Made by a program: the position numbers and the translations under genes. From Steinernema hermaphroditum (Eukaryota; Nematoda; Chromadorea; Rhabditida; Steinernematidae): a stretch of 64,000 bases of DNA. Location of the stretch: contig CM059624.1 of the NCBI GenBank assembly GCA_030435675.1, forward strand, positions 10,254,769 through 10,318,768, in the 5' to 3' direction. Position 1 is the first letter of the stretch, and every line of letters begins with the position of its first letter. The notes under the pieces were generated by a model. It was not told the origin of the DNA. It made no database searches and saw nothing but the letters and a program-made list of their open reading frames with translations. Shown piece by piece: positions 21,800 to 35,848 of this stretch.

Positions 21800-23165
21800 C
21801 TCGTCCGTATGATCGATCAGCTGGCACCGGAGAGGTAAACAAGGCCCAAAGTGGAAATTTGCTCTTATCGGAGATGGCGGGCCCTAAAAGACGATAAGTG
21901 GCGTGTCTCGTGAGTGAACTTTCGCTTCTCGAACACGTGGAGTTGCAAGCTGGCGCGTTTGATAAGGCTCCAGGTTGCTCCTCGACCGACCCTAAACAAG
22001 GTCCCACCGGCGGCATTTGTAATGAGCACATGGTCAGGAAGAATCTAGATGTAAGGACCACACAATGACTTCCTACACTTTTAGGAACACCTTATGACCA
22101 AGAAGACAGACGCTACGGTCCGTGAACTCGCCCTGACTAAAAAAGTAACGTTTTTGAAGTCACAAGTCTGAAGAATACAAGAATCAAATGCAAAAGCCAG
22201 CTTAATTTCACAGTATCAATGCTGTGACTACCTTGGTACGAAGGTTTAAAAATTAAAATCAATAATGTAAAAAATAATGTACTGCAAAGAAGTTCATTTA
22301 GAAACAAATGTAAGAAAATGGCTAAGAAAAGATCGCCATTAGTCACAGTTGCCAAACAACAACGACAGCACTTCTAGAACATCGAATCCTGACGCTCTCT
22401 TTATTAAAGTGCAATGTAGGTGCAAGCCTAAATCGGTGAATAAATTTATGCTAAATATAAGTAGCAATTGTCTTGTTGTTCGAAACGCGATCTCCTGGCG
22501 TTGGAGTGCTTGCATAGGTCGACAGCATCGCTTGAGGATCACTGCTACTCACAACGTCTTTACTAACGTTGGATGACTCACAAACACAAATTCCACATCC
22601 AATTCCCACTCATATAAAAACTCGATGAGATCCAGTGGAGCGCTCAAAAGCAGCGAACACGTGTTGGTCAGCAAAATATTGACTCCGTCACCACTTCACC
22701 TGTTTTCGTCACGAGCAGATTTCAGGTAAAGAACGCCGAACACGCAAAACATAGAGAAATTGGCTCATGAATGGTGATTAGCTCCTACACAGTCATGATG
22801 CAAAACTTCGAATCCACTCTTTGAAAATCGCTATTTTTGTGCCATTTTCCTTGAAACCGTTTTCACCTGATTTCTGATCCTCTGCTGACCGAGGCTCTTA
22901 TCGGTTACACTAGAATACGGAGTGTCGGGTAAATAAAAGTCCGAACGGCGTTCCGTTTCGAGAAAGCGGTAAACACGGAGAATCAGCTTTCATTGAGAAT
23001 TTCCCGTAAAAACAGCTCCTATGGGAATGTCGGTCGGGAACAAACATCAAACTAATTACACGGTAGACTTTTCATGTGAACGGCTGTTTAATGAGCTTTT
23101 GAGTAATTTGAATGAATACAAAATGCGCTGAGACTTCAACAACATTTATCGGCTTGACTACCAGA
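21800..23165. other. Intergenic region
   Basis: About 1.4 kb, AT-richer than the flanking genes. No exon with family similarity, no RNA gene and no clear repeat was seen. Confidence 0.5.
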
Positions 23166-25689
23166 TCAGTGCTTGTTGTTCACATTCCAAAAAGTGTTGA
23201 GATGGGTGAAGTACATGGAAGTCTCGTCTTTGAAGCAGAGCTGCTTTCCGGAAACACTCCTCACGACGACGGTAGTTGTTCCCTTCTGCTTGGAGTCGCT
23301 TCTGAGCACTTTTGCCAGAAAACAAAGGTCACTTGACACTTTGTCTCTGATGGGTCGATGCATGAGGAAGCAGATGAAGGGGTAGGCGATGGAGAAGAAG
23401 GAGATGCTCGCAAAGAGGCTCTGAACAGGAGACCATTGGCCGGGAACGGGAAGAGTACTGTACCTTCTCGTAGAAGAGGAGCTTCACAGTGTTCTCGTTG
23501 GGCGAATGTCTCTCCAGGTGGTACATGATGAGGCAGAAGATGCAAAAGAGTAGGAGCACGGCGTAGAGCGCCGTTATGGGCATCAAGAAGCGGATGGTGA
23601 AGATGTTCTCCGAGTATTGGTAACGCAGGTTCAGCTGCCCGATATCGCAGCGCTTCCTCTGTTTAATGTTGCGACAGAGGAGGGTTATTAAGAACTGGAA
23701 AGGGGCATGGGATTGGACCGTTTTCCACCGAAGCCACTTACACAGGCGGCGAACGTGACTCCGAAGAGCGCGATCCCGGCCAACAGAATCATGGCAATGT
23801 GGTTCGCGTAGATGAAGGAAGACGAGGGCGGCGACGTCGTCGGGATACAAGAGTCCACTCGGACGTGGAAGAGGAACCACGACACTGCGGCGATGGCCAA
23901 CGAGACGGTCCACTAAAGAGGCGTGCTGCACAGTGAAGCACAGACGAGCGCTCACAAGAGAGGCGATGGTGAGGGTGACCCTTTTCATCTCCTTCTTCTT
24001 CTCGTACGACTGCGGGACACAGGTAGCGATGGCGCGCTCCGCCGTGAAGAGCATCATCCAGATGCCGGTCATGTTGGTAGCACAGTCGAAGGTGACGCGA
24101 AAGAAGCCCTGCGCGAAACGACAGGCGATGTTGTCGACGCCGACCCCGAGAAGCTGCAGTTCTGAGTCGATGTACATGCCGATGTGGCTGAGGGCGAACA
24201 CGATCATGGTGACGCAAAGGTTGATCTACAAGGTCATGAGTCGGATTTCTGATGCGGAAAAGGGAAAAAAAAGGTAAACAACGTCTTCGAACAATGCATG
24301 TAATTATACAGGTCTGTTATCGAATGCGTTTAGGTGTGCGTCTCACTCGTCTCACAGAGATCCTTTTTAACTTGTATTCTGCCTGTCCCAAGGACTGCGA
24401 TACCGATTCAAGAAAGGCCTTGTTTTCTAGTCTAACCTACTTCGCGCCTTTTTCATGCACAGTTCGCATTCCACTTTAACTGTATTTGCACTTTAAATTT
24501 AGAGAAAACTTTGCGTTTATTTCAAAGGGGCGTGGGCGAAGATTTGACGTTTGATGATGATCGATTGGATGACGATTCCGTAGGTGTTCTCGAAACAATG
24601 GCCAATAGGGAAAAACAGATGGTATTTCCACCTTTTCCGCTTTTTTCTTTCAGGCTGACTTAGCAAATGAGGTTAGGTCACCACCTGCCATCAAGTAACC
24701 GTTCTTTATTATTTGGACCACTGTTCTAGTGAACACTTATCTCATATGGAAATGCTGCTTTCATCAACTTTCTGTTCGGCACGTTCGAGTATCGTGGCGG
24801 GAAAATATCTGTTTCTTTGTAGGCAATTGTTTTCGATCGGCTATTCTCAATATTCGTGTATACGAACCTCATTGTTGTACTAGTAGACCATAAATTAACC
24901 TCGGTACATGTTTGGAATGCAGCTACTACGGGAAACGTCATCTTTTCTCTGAGAAGGTGAACGATAAATTTGTTCGATAAATCGGATTACGCTGAATTCT
25001 CGACATTGCGACTACAGGAAACAGTCGTCTATTGGATCGAACTCTCGAATTATCCAAACTGTAGGGCACTAGGGTCATTTCGGAGACATTTTGTGGTATT
25101 TCCTGCTGAATTTTCCAAGAATATTGCAATTACAACGCAGCGCTTCAAAAATGGTAAAATTTCTATCCTTTCGGTTTCATTATTCATTTCAAAAGAAGAC
25201 TTCAGCTTTATTAAAAATTGCCACTCTTGCCCAGTTTCACCGCTTCAAAAAGCTTTCATGTCATTGAATTCCTCGAAAAATACACAAAAAAATAGATTGC
25301 TGTCGAGTTCATATAAGCTGGCAGCCGACAGAATTTGCTTTCATTTGCAAAAAAAAGGAGAGTTTGCTGACATTTTGCGGGGTAATACTCTTAGTCATTT
25401 GTATTAAATGTATGCTTAAATGAGCGCTTAATTTCATCCGAGACATGTCTGATGCGGTCTAGACAGTCACAGACCGTTGGTTTCAACGCTTTCAGACCAG
25501 ACTGTTGTTTCAGACACCGGCTGTCTTAGGTCGCTAAGCACTCACCATCATGATTTTGAGGTTCCCGTGGAGAAGACTCGATTTGCGTAAACAGGCGATG
25601 AGGTACACTTCCAGCGGGAGCGAAATGGAGTAGGTGACGAGCTCGAACCAAAGGGCGCTCTTGTAGCCGACCGCCCAGATTCGCTCCAT
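23166..25689 (-). CDS. Nematode Sre-family serpentine receptor, copy 1
   Basis: Five exons (low to high): 23166..23420, 23464..23694, 23742..23912, 23956..24225, 25546..25689; 356 aa. Seven-TM receptor of class epsilon, a nematode-specific family expected at sensory neurons as chemoreceptors. Diagnostic are the ERAIAT motif after TM3 (E-R-x-x-A-T), the intracellular block RKRCDIGQLNLRYQYSENI before TM6, YHLERHS, and the ending PFICFLMHRPIRDK before the cytoplasmic tail. The first intron is long (24226-25545, 1,320 nt), unlike the others (about 40 nt). Exon lengths 144, 270 and 171 nt are identical to those of the divergent partner at 29305-30741, showing recent common origin. Confidence 0.93.
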
Positions 25690-28600
25690 TCTGTAACGGT
25701 GTGTTTCGATGGACTCCGAAAGGGTAAAGTGATAGACACGATAATTATGAGAGGGAGGAGAAACGGATAATTGGATGTTTATGCTCTGCTGGTGACGCAC
25801 TGTCAAAATAATTAGAACAAAAATAAATAAGACAACGAAGGGCTCCGGAAAGGGCGCACTTGAGGACCACGTGGCGACAAAAGAATTTTGCCTTTGTGAG
25901 GTCTTCCCGGAATGACCTTCTCGGGCAGCACTTAAATACTGTTCTTTGCGAACTTCAATCAAATCTCCCGCCTAAATGCGGGGTTCTGTGTAAATAACAG
26001 AAGAATTGAGCGAATACTGTATTTAAGAGAGGGTTCCCTTGAATTTAGGTTCAATTAACTAATCAAACAGCGCGAAAGACATCTCGGAAATGTAATTTGT
26101 ATGTTTTGGCTGGAAGCCAATGGGTTGGATCACTCAATTTTGCCAACGGACTAACGGAATTATACTGAGGGTAGCACCTAGAGTACGACAGTATGTTTAT
26201 ACGATTGAAAAACATCCCAAATAAGAACTTTTTGAGTGACTCACGGAGAATCGGATTTCCAAAAGAACTCATGCCTGTGCACCTGTTTCTATGCACAGGG
26301 CACTTCAAAACGGGATTCTTAAGAAAAATGGATGCTTTTTTTGATCGGGAAGAAACGGGGGAAATTCGTAGGATCTTGTCTTAAAGAAAATATTGTGTAT
26401 CCGAGACAAAAAAGTGCAGAATACAAAGTCTGGATTTCTATTTTTATTTTCATTTTTCAATTTAGAGTTCAAAACATATTGTTCAAGCTCTCGTCTCCCT
26501 TGACAGCGTCGTCAACAGTCGTTAAAGGTGTGTTTACAAAGTGGCCATCGTCATCGGTCTCGCTAGGATTACAAACTCTATCTAAGTCAAAATCTAATAT
26601 AATTCAATTCTGTCAAATTGTTTTCTGTAAATCTCTAAAGTAAACTTTACTTTCGTCTGCTGGTGAGGCTCTTGGTCGAAATATGGCCACTGAAGAGTAA
26701 AATAAAAACACATCTGTTAAACTTTCCCAAAGCGATAATGCGAATGGGCGAATCGAATGATCTTTGCTCACATTGTAACGTATCTAGGAGCACTAGAAGA
26801 AATATATAAAGCGGAGTATACTACTCTAGTTCACGCAAACCTATAAAAGTCCACAAATCACTCAAACTTGTACTTCGAACTAAGAAGCACGAATGGAGAT
26901 GAATCGAAAAACAATGCACCACAAGGGTGATCGGAGAAGCATCTCCACTACCGTAAAGTTCATCGATTCCAGTGGTTCCTCTACACTTCTTTTCTTCTCA
27001 GATCACGTTGTTCTTATCATGTGTGCTAAGCACGCTTGAAATTAAAGCGAGCTTTTCTGCGAGCTTTTCTAAAAGATACTAAACAAAACCGGAATACGAA
27101 CATAAATGAAACATTCGCTGATGATGCTGTTGAGCTCTAAGATCTTGACGATGCCTAACAATGTCACTCATCAATGCATTAATTAACGTTTTCTATGTAA
27201 ACAGATATTTGCGCTCGTCATTGGGTCGTGATATGCTGCACTCAAAGGACGTTAAAGGACATGACCTATGGCAACATACGAAGGTATAGCGGCCAAAAGT
27301 TAGTTTCCCATGTAGGTACTTCTCCATATTTGTGACCACTTCCATTTCGCCTCGATTGCATTTATGTGGCATGACTCTGATTCCGTTTCGACGATAAGCT
27401 GCGACGATCTCGTGCTTTAGGGCATTTCCAGAATTGCACATATTTTGCAGAATGTCTTATAAGCTCAAACAGAAAGGACGCCATCCTCAACGTGCCAGTG
27501 CCTCAACTTGGTCACATCTCATTCTTCACCGAGTCCAGCTCGATACATTGAAATACCGTCACTTCGGAGTGGTGTGCCTCATTTCAAAGAATATCAACAA
27601 AACGTGACCTTTGGCCTAAGGTCAATTCTTTGGAAACTGCTATCATCTATCGGGAAATCCATTTCACCGCTGTACTTTTCACGAGCTCGAAACTGGGGTG
27701 GTTTGAGGTGTTTTAAAGTTTTAAAAGGCTTTCTTCGTTCATGACCTGGTCCCTTTAACGAGTTTACGAATTTCCTAAAATGTACCTTTAACAGAAAAAG
27801 GCAATTAACATCCGACTAATGGAATTTCTGTTTGATTTTTTGTCAAGTTTTCACTAAGCTGTGATCTTTCTCAACAGTACTATCAAGAAATTTTTAGTTT
27901 TGTAGTGCAGGAAAACACATTATACTAAACACTCACGTTTTTTGAAATAATAACGGAAAGTGTATTCGCATTTAATTCACCTCTTTTCGCATTTCTAACA
28001 CGCCGTATATCTTTCCGAGTTTCTCGTGCACGATTCAGTTCCATTTCGCTCCTTAAGTAACACCAGCATATTATACAGAAATGACGACAAACGGCAGAAA
28101 TGGCAAATTCCACTTTATTCTCTTTGTTTTTACTGCTTAATGTTACTGAAAGTGTGCACGTCTGACAGACCATTGACTCATTCACTATTATGCGCGAATA
28201 CAAAGTAAACTTCCCGCGTCTAGCGTCTAATGACTGGATTGTTAAGTTTCGAGTTGGGATTATATGCACTAGATACTACTTCGCCATACATCCATAGAAA
28301 AGTGCTCATGGGATCGCCTCCTTTACTCTACTCTAGCCATTTCCCCGAATACAAACGAGAGACGTTGCTTTCAAAATTGTAGGCACTGCAACGTTGCATT
28401 GATCGACGACATTCTTCTACATCATCATGTGACATCATTGAAAGGTATCATTAAAACGTTTTCCAAAGACATTAGAGTTCTGAAAAGTCCGAAAAAACGG
28501 TCAAGCTGTTGTTTGATTTTTTCGCTTTAAGGTCGCCATCCAAAATAGTTATTACTATTACTTGTTGCCCAGAAAACTCAGGATTGTCTCCCACGTTCGG

Positions 28601-29304
28601 CGTGTTCTACTAGTGTTTACAATGTGGATAGCTTCGAATTCTTCTATATTTCTAGAGAACCGTAGAAAGATTACAGTAGCAGCGATGGTGAGAACCGAGT
28701 CATCAAGTATAACTACTGGTTGCACAGCTTGATATTGTAGCTTTTGGATATCAAAATAGTTTCATATTCTGTCCTTTTTCTGTACAATTGCAGTTGTGAT
28801 TAATCTCTGCAGCTGAAGGCGACATGCAGCTTGTCCAGAACTACTCCCCTAGTCTGCACCGCAGATGGACTTCATTCTATATTCATTCGACTTCCTCGTT
28901 CTCCCCCTTTCCCTACCGTTTCTATAGGCGCGTTGATTACATTGTGCACCTTCTTACGATCCTTTCTCGAACTCCCCCTCAGACCAAAAGTTATAATCGG
29001 AATCCCCGAGGGCATAGCGTAGCGTCTGCCTCTCACCTCCTGTCATAAGGCCATGTTTTCTACGGTTCTCTAACAAGGTTTCCATGCCAACTCCAACGAC
29101 TTCTTTTGTGTGCTTCGGCGAGATGTCATCGTACATCAGACGTCAACAACTTCGAGAACAATGGCCGAGGGTTCATTTTCTGTTTTTTTTCTCTCTTCTC
29201 GTCTTCTCTTTTCGCCTTCAGCGAGTCGTTCGGGTGATTGTCACGATTGTCGAAGAATCTTTTTGGCATGTTCCACGTCCCTAATTAGCCGTTCAGAACA
29301 CTCG
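25690..29304. other. Long intergenic region between divergent Sre genes
   Basis: About 3.6 kb, AT-rich, separating head-to-head receptor starts. Several short open frames occur but none has family similarity, codon bias or plausible exon joins. It probably carries neuron-specific enhancers for both receptors. No tRNA or repeat recognised by eye. Confidence 0.5.
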
Positions 29305-30741
29305 ATGTCGCAATCGTGGGAAATCGCCGAAAAGATCATCGTGTGGCTGGAGGTCTTCGGGTATCTCCTGGCCGCACCACTGGACATCTACTTGATCTTC
29401 TGCCTGTTGAAGTCCGGTCTCCTTCATGGGAACCTCAAAATCATCTTGGTAAGAACGTATCAGCCACTTAACTTCTCGGTCACACTTTGAAAGCTGAAAG
29501 GCGATGAATTGCATATTACATCGCAGGTGGTATCTCTAGAACAGATGGAAAAGATCCCGTTCACATGCCCTGCTGCAAAGTCCCCCCTTTCAGATCAATC
29601 TCTCTGTAACGTGTTTCACCTTCGCCTCCGGGCGCCTCACCCACTACTTCGACGCTCTCCTGCAGCACCTCGGCGTTGGTCCGGACAACATCGCGTGCCG
29701 CCATGTCCAGTCGATCTCGCAACTCCTCTACGACTCCTCGTGCTACATGATCTCCACCAGCATGTTCATTGTGACCATCGAGAGGGCGATCGCCACCTGC
29801 ATCCCCAGTTCCTACGAACAGCAGAGGGGCATTCGCCGCGTCACCATCATCATCTGCGTCTTGGTAGGGAGGAGGTGCAGGATGGCTTCAGTGCTTTCTT
29901 TCCAGTGGAGCCTGATCCTCGGGATCTCCCTCTTCAATATCTTCTACTACAAGATCTCCGTCCCCTCGTGCGACGCTTCTTCGGCCCCTCCCTCCATCTC
30001 GACCCTCTACTCCAACTCTCAGCACCTTCTTCTGCTCGCTGGCATCGCCACCGTCGGCGTCACTCTCGCCGGAATCGTAAGCGTCCCCGTCCTATACCTT
30101 CTCATCCCCTTCAGTTCCTCTCGGGGCTTCTCTTCTTCAACATCAAACGCCGAAAACGCTGCGACATCGGACAGCTGAACCTGCGTTACCAGTACTCGGA
30201 GAACGTAGCGACGCTCCGTTTCTTGATGCCCGTGGCGCTCATCTATGCCTTCATCCTCTCCTTCGTCGTCCTCTTCCTCGTCTTATACCACCTCGAGCGC
30301 CACAGCGAAACGCCGAACGTCACTAAGTTGAACGTCCTCGAGCAGGCAGTCGGCTGCTGCGGCTCCTGGTTCGGCCTGCTCTACCCCCTCATCTGTTTCT
30401 ACATGCATCGCCCCATCAGGGACAAAGTCGAGAAGGACTTCTCCGCGCTCCCATGCCTCAAAAAGAGAATGAAGGTCCGCGCCCAGTCCGGCGTCGTCGC
30501 CATCAAGAGCGTTTCGGGCGACTCGCTCTGCTTCAACGACGAGACGACCATCTACTTCGACCACCTCAACATCTACTGGAGCTACACACAGCCCCCGCAG
30601 CGTCCTCTCCGAGAACCCACCTTCTCCGTGTTCCCGAAGAGGAGAGTGGATTCGGCGCCCACAAGGTCGCCCTCTCCGCCCAATATGATCAACGATTTGC
30701 AGCTCTTCGAAAGACATGTGAACCGAGTGGAAAATATGTAG
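29305..30741 (+). CDS. Nematode Sre-family serpentine receptor, copy 2
   Basis: Four exons: 29305..29448, 29594..29863, 29906..30076, 30115..30741; 403 aa. Same class as copy 1: ERAIAT after TM3, RKRCDIGQLNLRYQYSEN before TM6, YHLERHS, YPLICFYMHRPIRDK at the end of TM7. It differs in having lost the last intron (copy 1 splits after LLFYEK) and in an added Pro/Arg-rich cytoplasmic tail of about 50 residues. Codon use is strongly C-ending, unlike a decaying gene, so it looks active. Poly(A) signal AATAAA at 30756-30761. Convergent with the helicase gene, 161 bp between stops. Confidence 0.93.
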
Positions 30742-30902
30742 ATGCCATTTGCGTTAATAAAGAACCGCACACCGTACTCTCGCGACCTTGAACTTGATCC
30801 CTTGGCAACGGCAATTCCCTGGAGGCCCTTCATATCAACAACAGTACCTACGGTATAACAACAACTTCAACAACAACAAGAAAACAATGAAAACAAGGGC
30901 AG

Positions 30903-33111
<2,209 letters not shown>

Positions 33112-33880
33112 CTGGTCGGCTTTCGAGGCGGCAGCCGAGAAAAGTGATGTAATAGCGGAAGCGCCGTGTGTGGTCCATCGGCGTTACGGGACCTGTCGCA
33201 AAGGTGGCGCGGGTCGTCGAATCAGCTGATCGCCGATCACTCATCTTTGGTAGCTCGAAAACTCGGCTTCTCTGGACTCTGCGCCGCAAATTTCGAAGCA
33301 CTGTTCAGAGTATGGACAGATAGTTTCCTAACTGCCATTAGTAGTCAAGTTGCCTACCGTAACCCAGTGATTTATCCGATTTCTGTCCGTTCATCGCGAT
33401 TTTCAGCTTGTTTTTTTAACAGACTACTGTATCGATCCTATCTTCTTTGTATCTTCTCGGCCTTTGCACTATTCAGTTTCGGATGGAAACGACTCGATAT
33501 CGTAATCATGTAATGTACGGCTCGATATTCCAAAAGCACGAAATTCTAAAGTGTATTGCACAAAAAACGTTCGGCTTCTCGTGGAAATGAATAATTCATT
33601 GTGGAACTGCTTGTGAGACGTGTCATTCGAGAGAGGGTTCCAAATATAGCTTCGTAGAAGCCACCTCGAGATCGTACCCCAGAGAAATCTGACACTTCAT
33701 CTCTCATTGCACAGCAAGTCGCACGTGAAGATACAAACGACGTCCACGCGGACCGTTACAAAACGTTTTGTCGTTCAGCCCCCGTCAGTCAGCTGCGCCC
33801 GATGCGCCGCCGGTGATTGTGACGGACGGCGCTCTTTTCTCGCGGTGCGCGCGATTATTCACCGCCAAAGGACCGACTCG
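33112..33880. promoter_or_regulatory. Divergent upstream region, helicase / four-TM protein
   Basis: About 770 bp between divergent starts, GC-rich in the last 150 bp before the four-TM gene. Open frames on the minus strand continue upstream of the helicase ATG but show no family similarity. No repeat seen. Confidence 0.45.
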
Positions 33881-34620
33881 ATGCTTCTGAAATATGTGAT
33901 TTCGTACCCTTTCTCGCCCATATTCGTCGCTAAAGTCCACCACTTCGTAAGTGGCCCCAGTTCCTGTCTGGTTTCGGAACATCTAAAATGGTGTTTTTAA
34001 GGTCGCCTTTGTTCTTCTCGCCTTTTTGTGGATTCGAAACAGAGCGGTTAACTTTGCGCACTCCACTTCTTTCACTCTTTTGGCCGTCTTCGATCTCCTC
34101 GCTTTGTTGTGTTCACTCCTGTCTGTGTGGCTCACCGTCCAGAAGTGCTACATCGTCAGAGTGGTAAGTGGGGAATCGACTTTGCTTAGAATCGTCCACG
34201 GATGTTAGGGCTCTAATGGAAATGTAGCACATTTGAAAGTCATTTGTGAAGTATAGGGTAAATTGCATGAACTTATCCATCGAAGGTTCATGTACCTTCG
34301 TCTTGTTTTTTTAGGAGATCGGCTTCTCAACGGCTTCGATCGTTTTGCTCACTCTCGGCTCTCTCTGCACATTCCCCATTTACGATGAAAACATCAAGAA
34401 CGTGCTCCACGCGATCAACGTAGGCGCTCGCTTACAGTATTCTGTCCAAGCCATTGTTCAGATCATCCATGGGTATACGATAGCGCTCCTCGGCTTCGCC
34501 ACTTGGTGGGCTTACTTTAAGACGAAAAACACGATCAGTCGACTTCTGATTAGGGGCTGGGGCGATGCGAACGACGACGACCAGCTGGAGGAGTTCGACT
34601 TCGGCTTGGAGGAACAGTGA
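33881..34620 (+). CDS. Four-transmembrane protein, possibly MARVEL-like
   Basis: Three exons: 33881..33946, 34002..34163, 34315..34620; 177 aa. Not firmly recognised. Four hydrophobic segments can be read: VAFVLLAFLWI, FTLLAVFDLLALLCSLLSVW, ASIVLLTLGSLCTF and YTIALLGFATWWAYF, followed by an acidic cytoplasmic C-terminus (DANDDDQLEEFDFGLEE). Short loops, four TMs and small size resemble MARVEL or related vesicle/junction proteins, but no diagnostic motif was identified. Intron 34164-34314 is 151 nt, longer than usual here. Poly(A) signal AATAAA at 34699-34704. Phases 0 and 0 at both junctions support the model. Confidence 0.7.
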
Positions 34621-35082
34621 TGTGATTTCATGGCTTAGGTTATTTGGCTGTTGTGATTCCTTATTTATGCACCGAGTGTCGATTGTCCTTGCTGCATCAA
34701 TAAAACTCTTCTTAAGCGCTCTCTATTTGGCCTTTTCTTGTCGTTCTCTGGGAATTCCCTGTTAACGGCGTTCTCCGGGTACCCGAATCCGAAAACCCGA
34801 ACCCGCTAACATGCAAAACAGTCCAAACACTCCCAAAAAGGACTCGTAATGCCCAAGTTTCTGGTACGGTGGTTAATATTTGGTGCTCAAGGACTTCCGA
34901 AGTCTCAGATCACCTCAGGTGGAATTTGGCGCGGAACTAGCTAGGTCTTTGTGGATGAACGTTAAGCCCAAAATCCCATTTGCTAAAACGCACACTTGGT
35001 CATGTAAATGCTATTCGAAAGTTGCATTTAAATGAGTACAGTAAAGCCAACCAAGAACGACTTCTCGATCTACCGTTTCCAT

Positions 35083-35095
35083 GGGGGGGGGGGGG
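35083..35095 (+). repeat. Poly-G tract (G13)
   Basis: Thirteen consecutive G, a likely slippage-prone or G-quadruplex-forming run and a possible assembly-error point. On the opposite strand it is a C13 tract. Confidence 0.9.
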
Positions 35096-35697
35096 ATTCC
35101 CGGAAGGCGCCGTCAGGAGGGTTGCCGAGAAACCCGCGAGGAGTTTCCAAAGTACTCAGCCTAAGGTCGAGAAGTCAAAGCGTTCGCACCACTAAATGGA
35201 AGCCATGAACTCCACTCACAACGTCCTCAGATCCTAACTCGAATGATTAAAGTGGATAATGAAAAAGATGAAAACCAGCAGTCTTTTATGCAATTCATGA
35301 AGGACTGAAAGCCTAGGGCAGACTGTTCACCATCACCATAGAGATATAGGTATGAATGTACACCCCTTCTCCTCACTGTAATTCGATAGGTCCCAGAGGT
35401 GCAACTGTACTCTTCCGTCCGCCCCTCGCAACGCCAAACTATAAAGCGAACTCACCACTCGACACAAAAAGTCGGTTAGCGATTTACTCACTGTTTGTCC
35501 GGCTACGTCACAGTTTCACAATCGGAGGTGGTCCCCAAGAAGAGACGTCGGGTCGAGGGTTGCGCAAGCCTCAGCTGGCGTCTTCTCCGAGGCGCAAACA
35601 AACAAACGCGACGGTCTCGGGCACCCTCTCTGAACTGTCAACAAACGGACTCTGTGTGAGTATGTAAATGCGGTGTTGGTCAAACTCGGCCGTCGGC

Positions 35698-35716
35698 GAC
35701 GTCACACGTGACGTCA
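35698..35716. promoter_or_regulatory. CRE + E-box composite upstream of NPAS4-like gene
   Basis: GACGTCAC followed directly by CACGTG (35705-35710) overlapping a full palindromic CRE, TGACGTCA (35709-35716), 133 bp before the ATG. CRE is the CREB/ATF site; CACGTG is a bHLH site. Confidence 0.6.
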
Positions 35717-35848
35717 CAAGGGAACGTCGTCGGGAACGGGAAGAGGGTGGGGAGGAGGAGGCAGATTCCGCAAACAGCATCGCCCCGGGTCACGACTCCG
35801 GTCAGTCGGAGCACTTCTCCTCAGCCTCGCGTCGTGAGCGGATGCAAC

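Larger units (their letters stand above)
34621..35848. other. Upstream region of the NPAS4-like gene
   Basis: About 1.2 kb. It contains a 13-G homopolymer (35083-35095), a TTTGGCGC E2F-like site (34925-34932), and close to the next start a CRE/E-box composite (35698-35716). No exon with family similarity. Confidence 0.5.

Noticed and set aside
22137..22576. Overlapping short open frames on both strands
   Set aside because: AT-rich intergenic sequence with no homology or splice-consistent neighbours.
28954..29136. Minus-strand open frame just before Sre copy 2
   Set aside because: Looks protein-like but no known family, no start context and no neighbouring exon.
30283..30717. Minus-strand open frame inside Sre copy 2
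   Set aside because: Antisense to the conserved receptor; composed of a codon-bias shadow.
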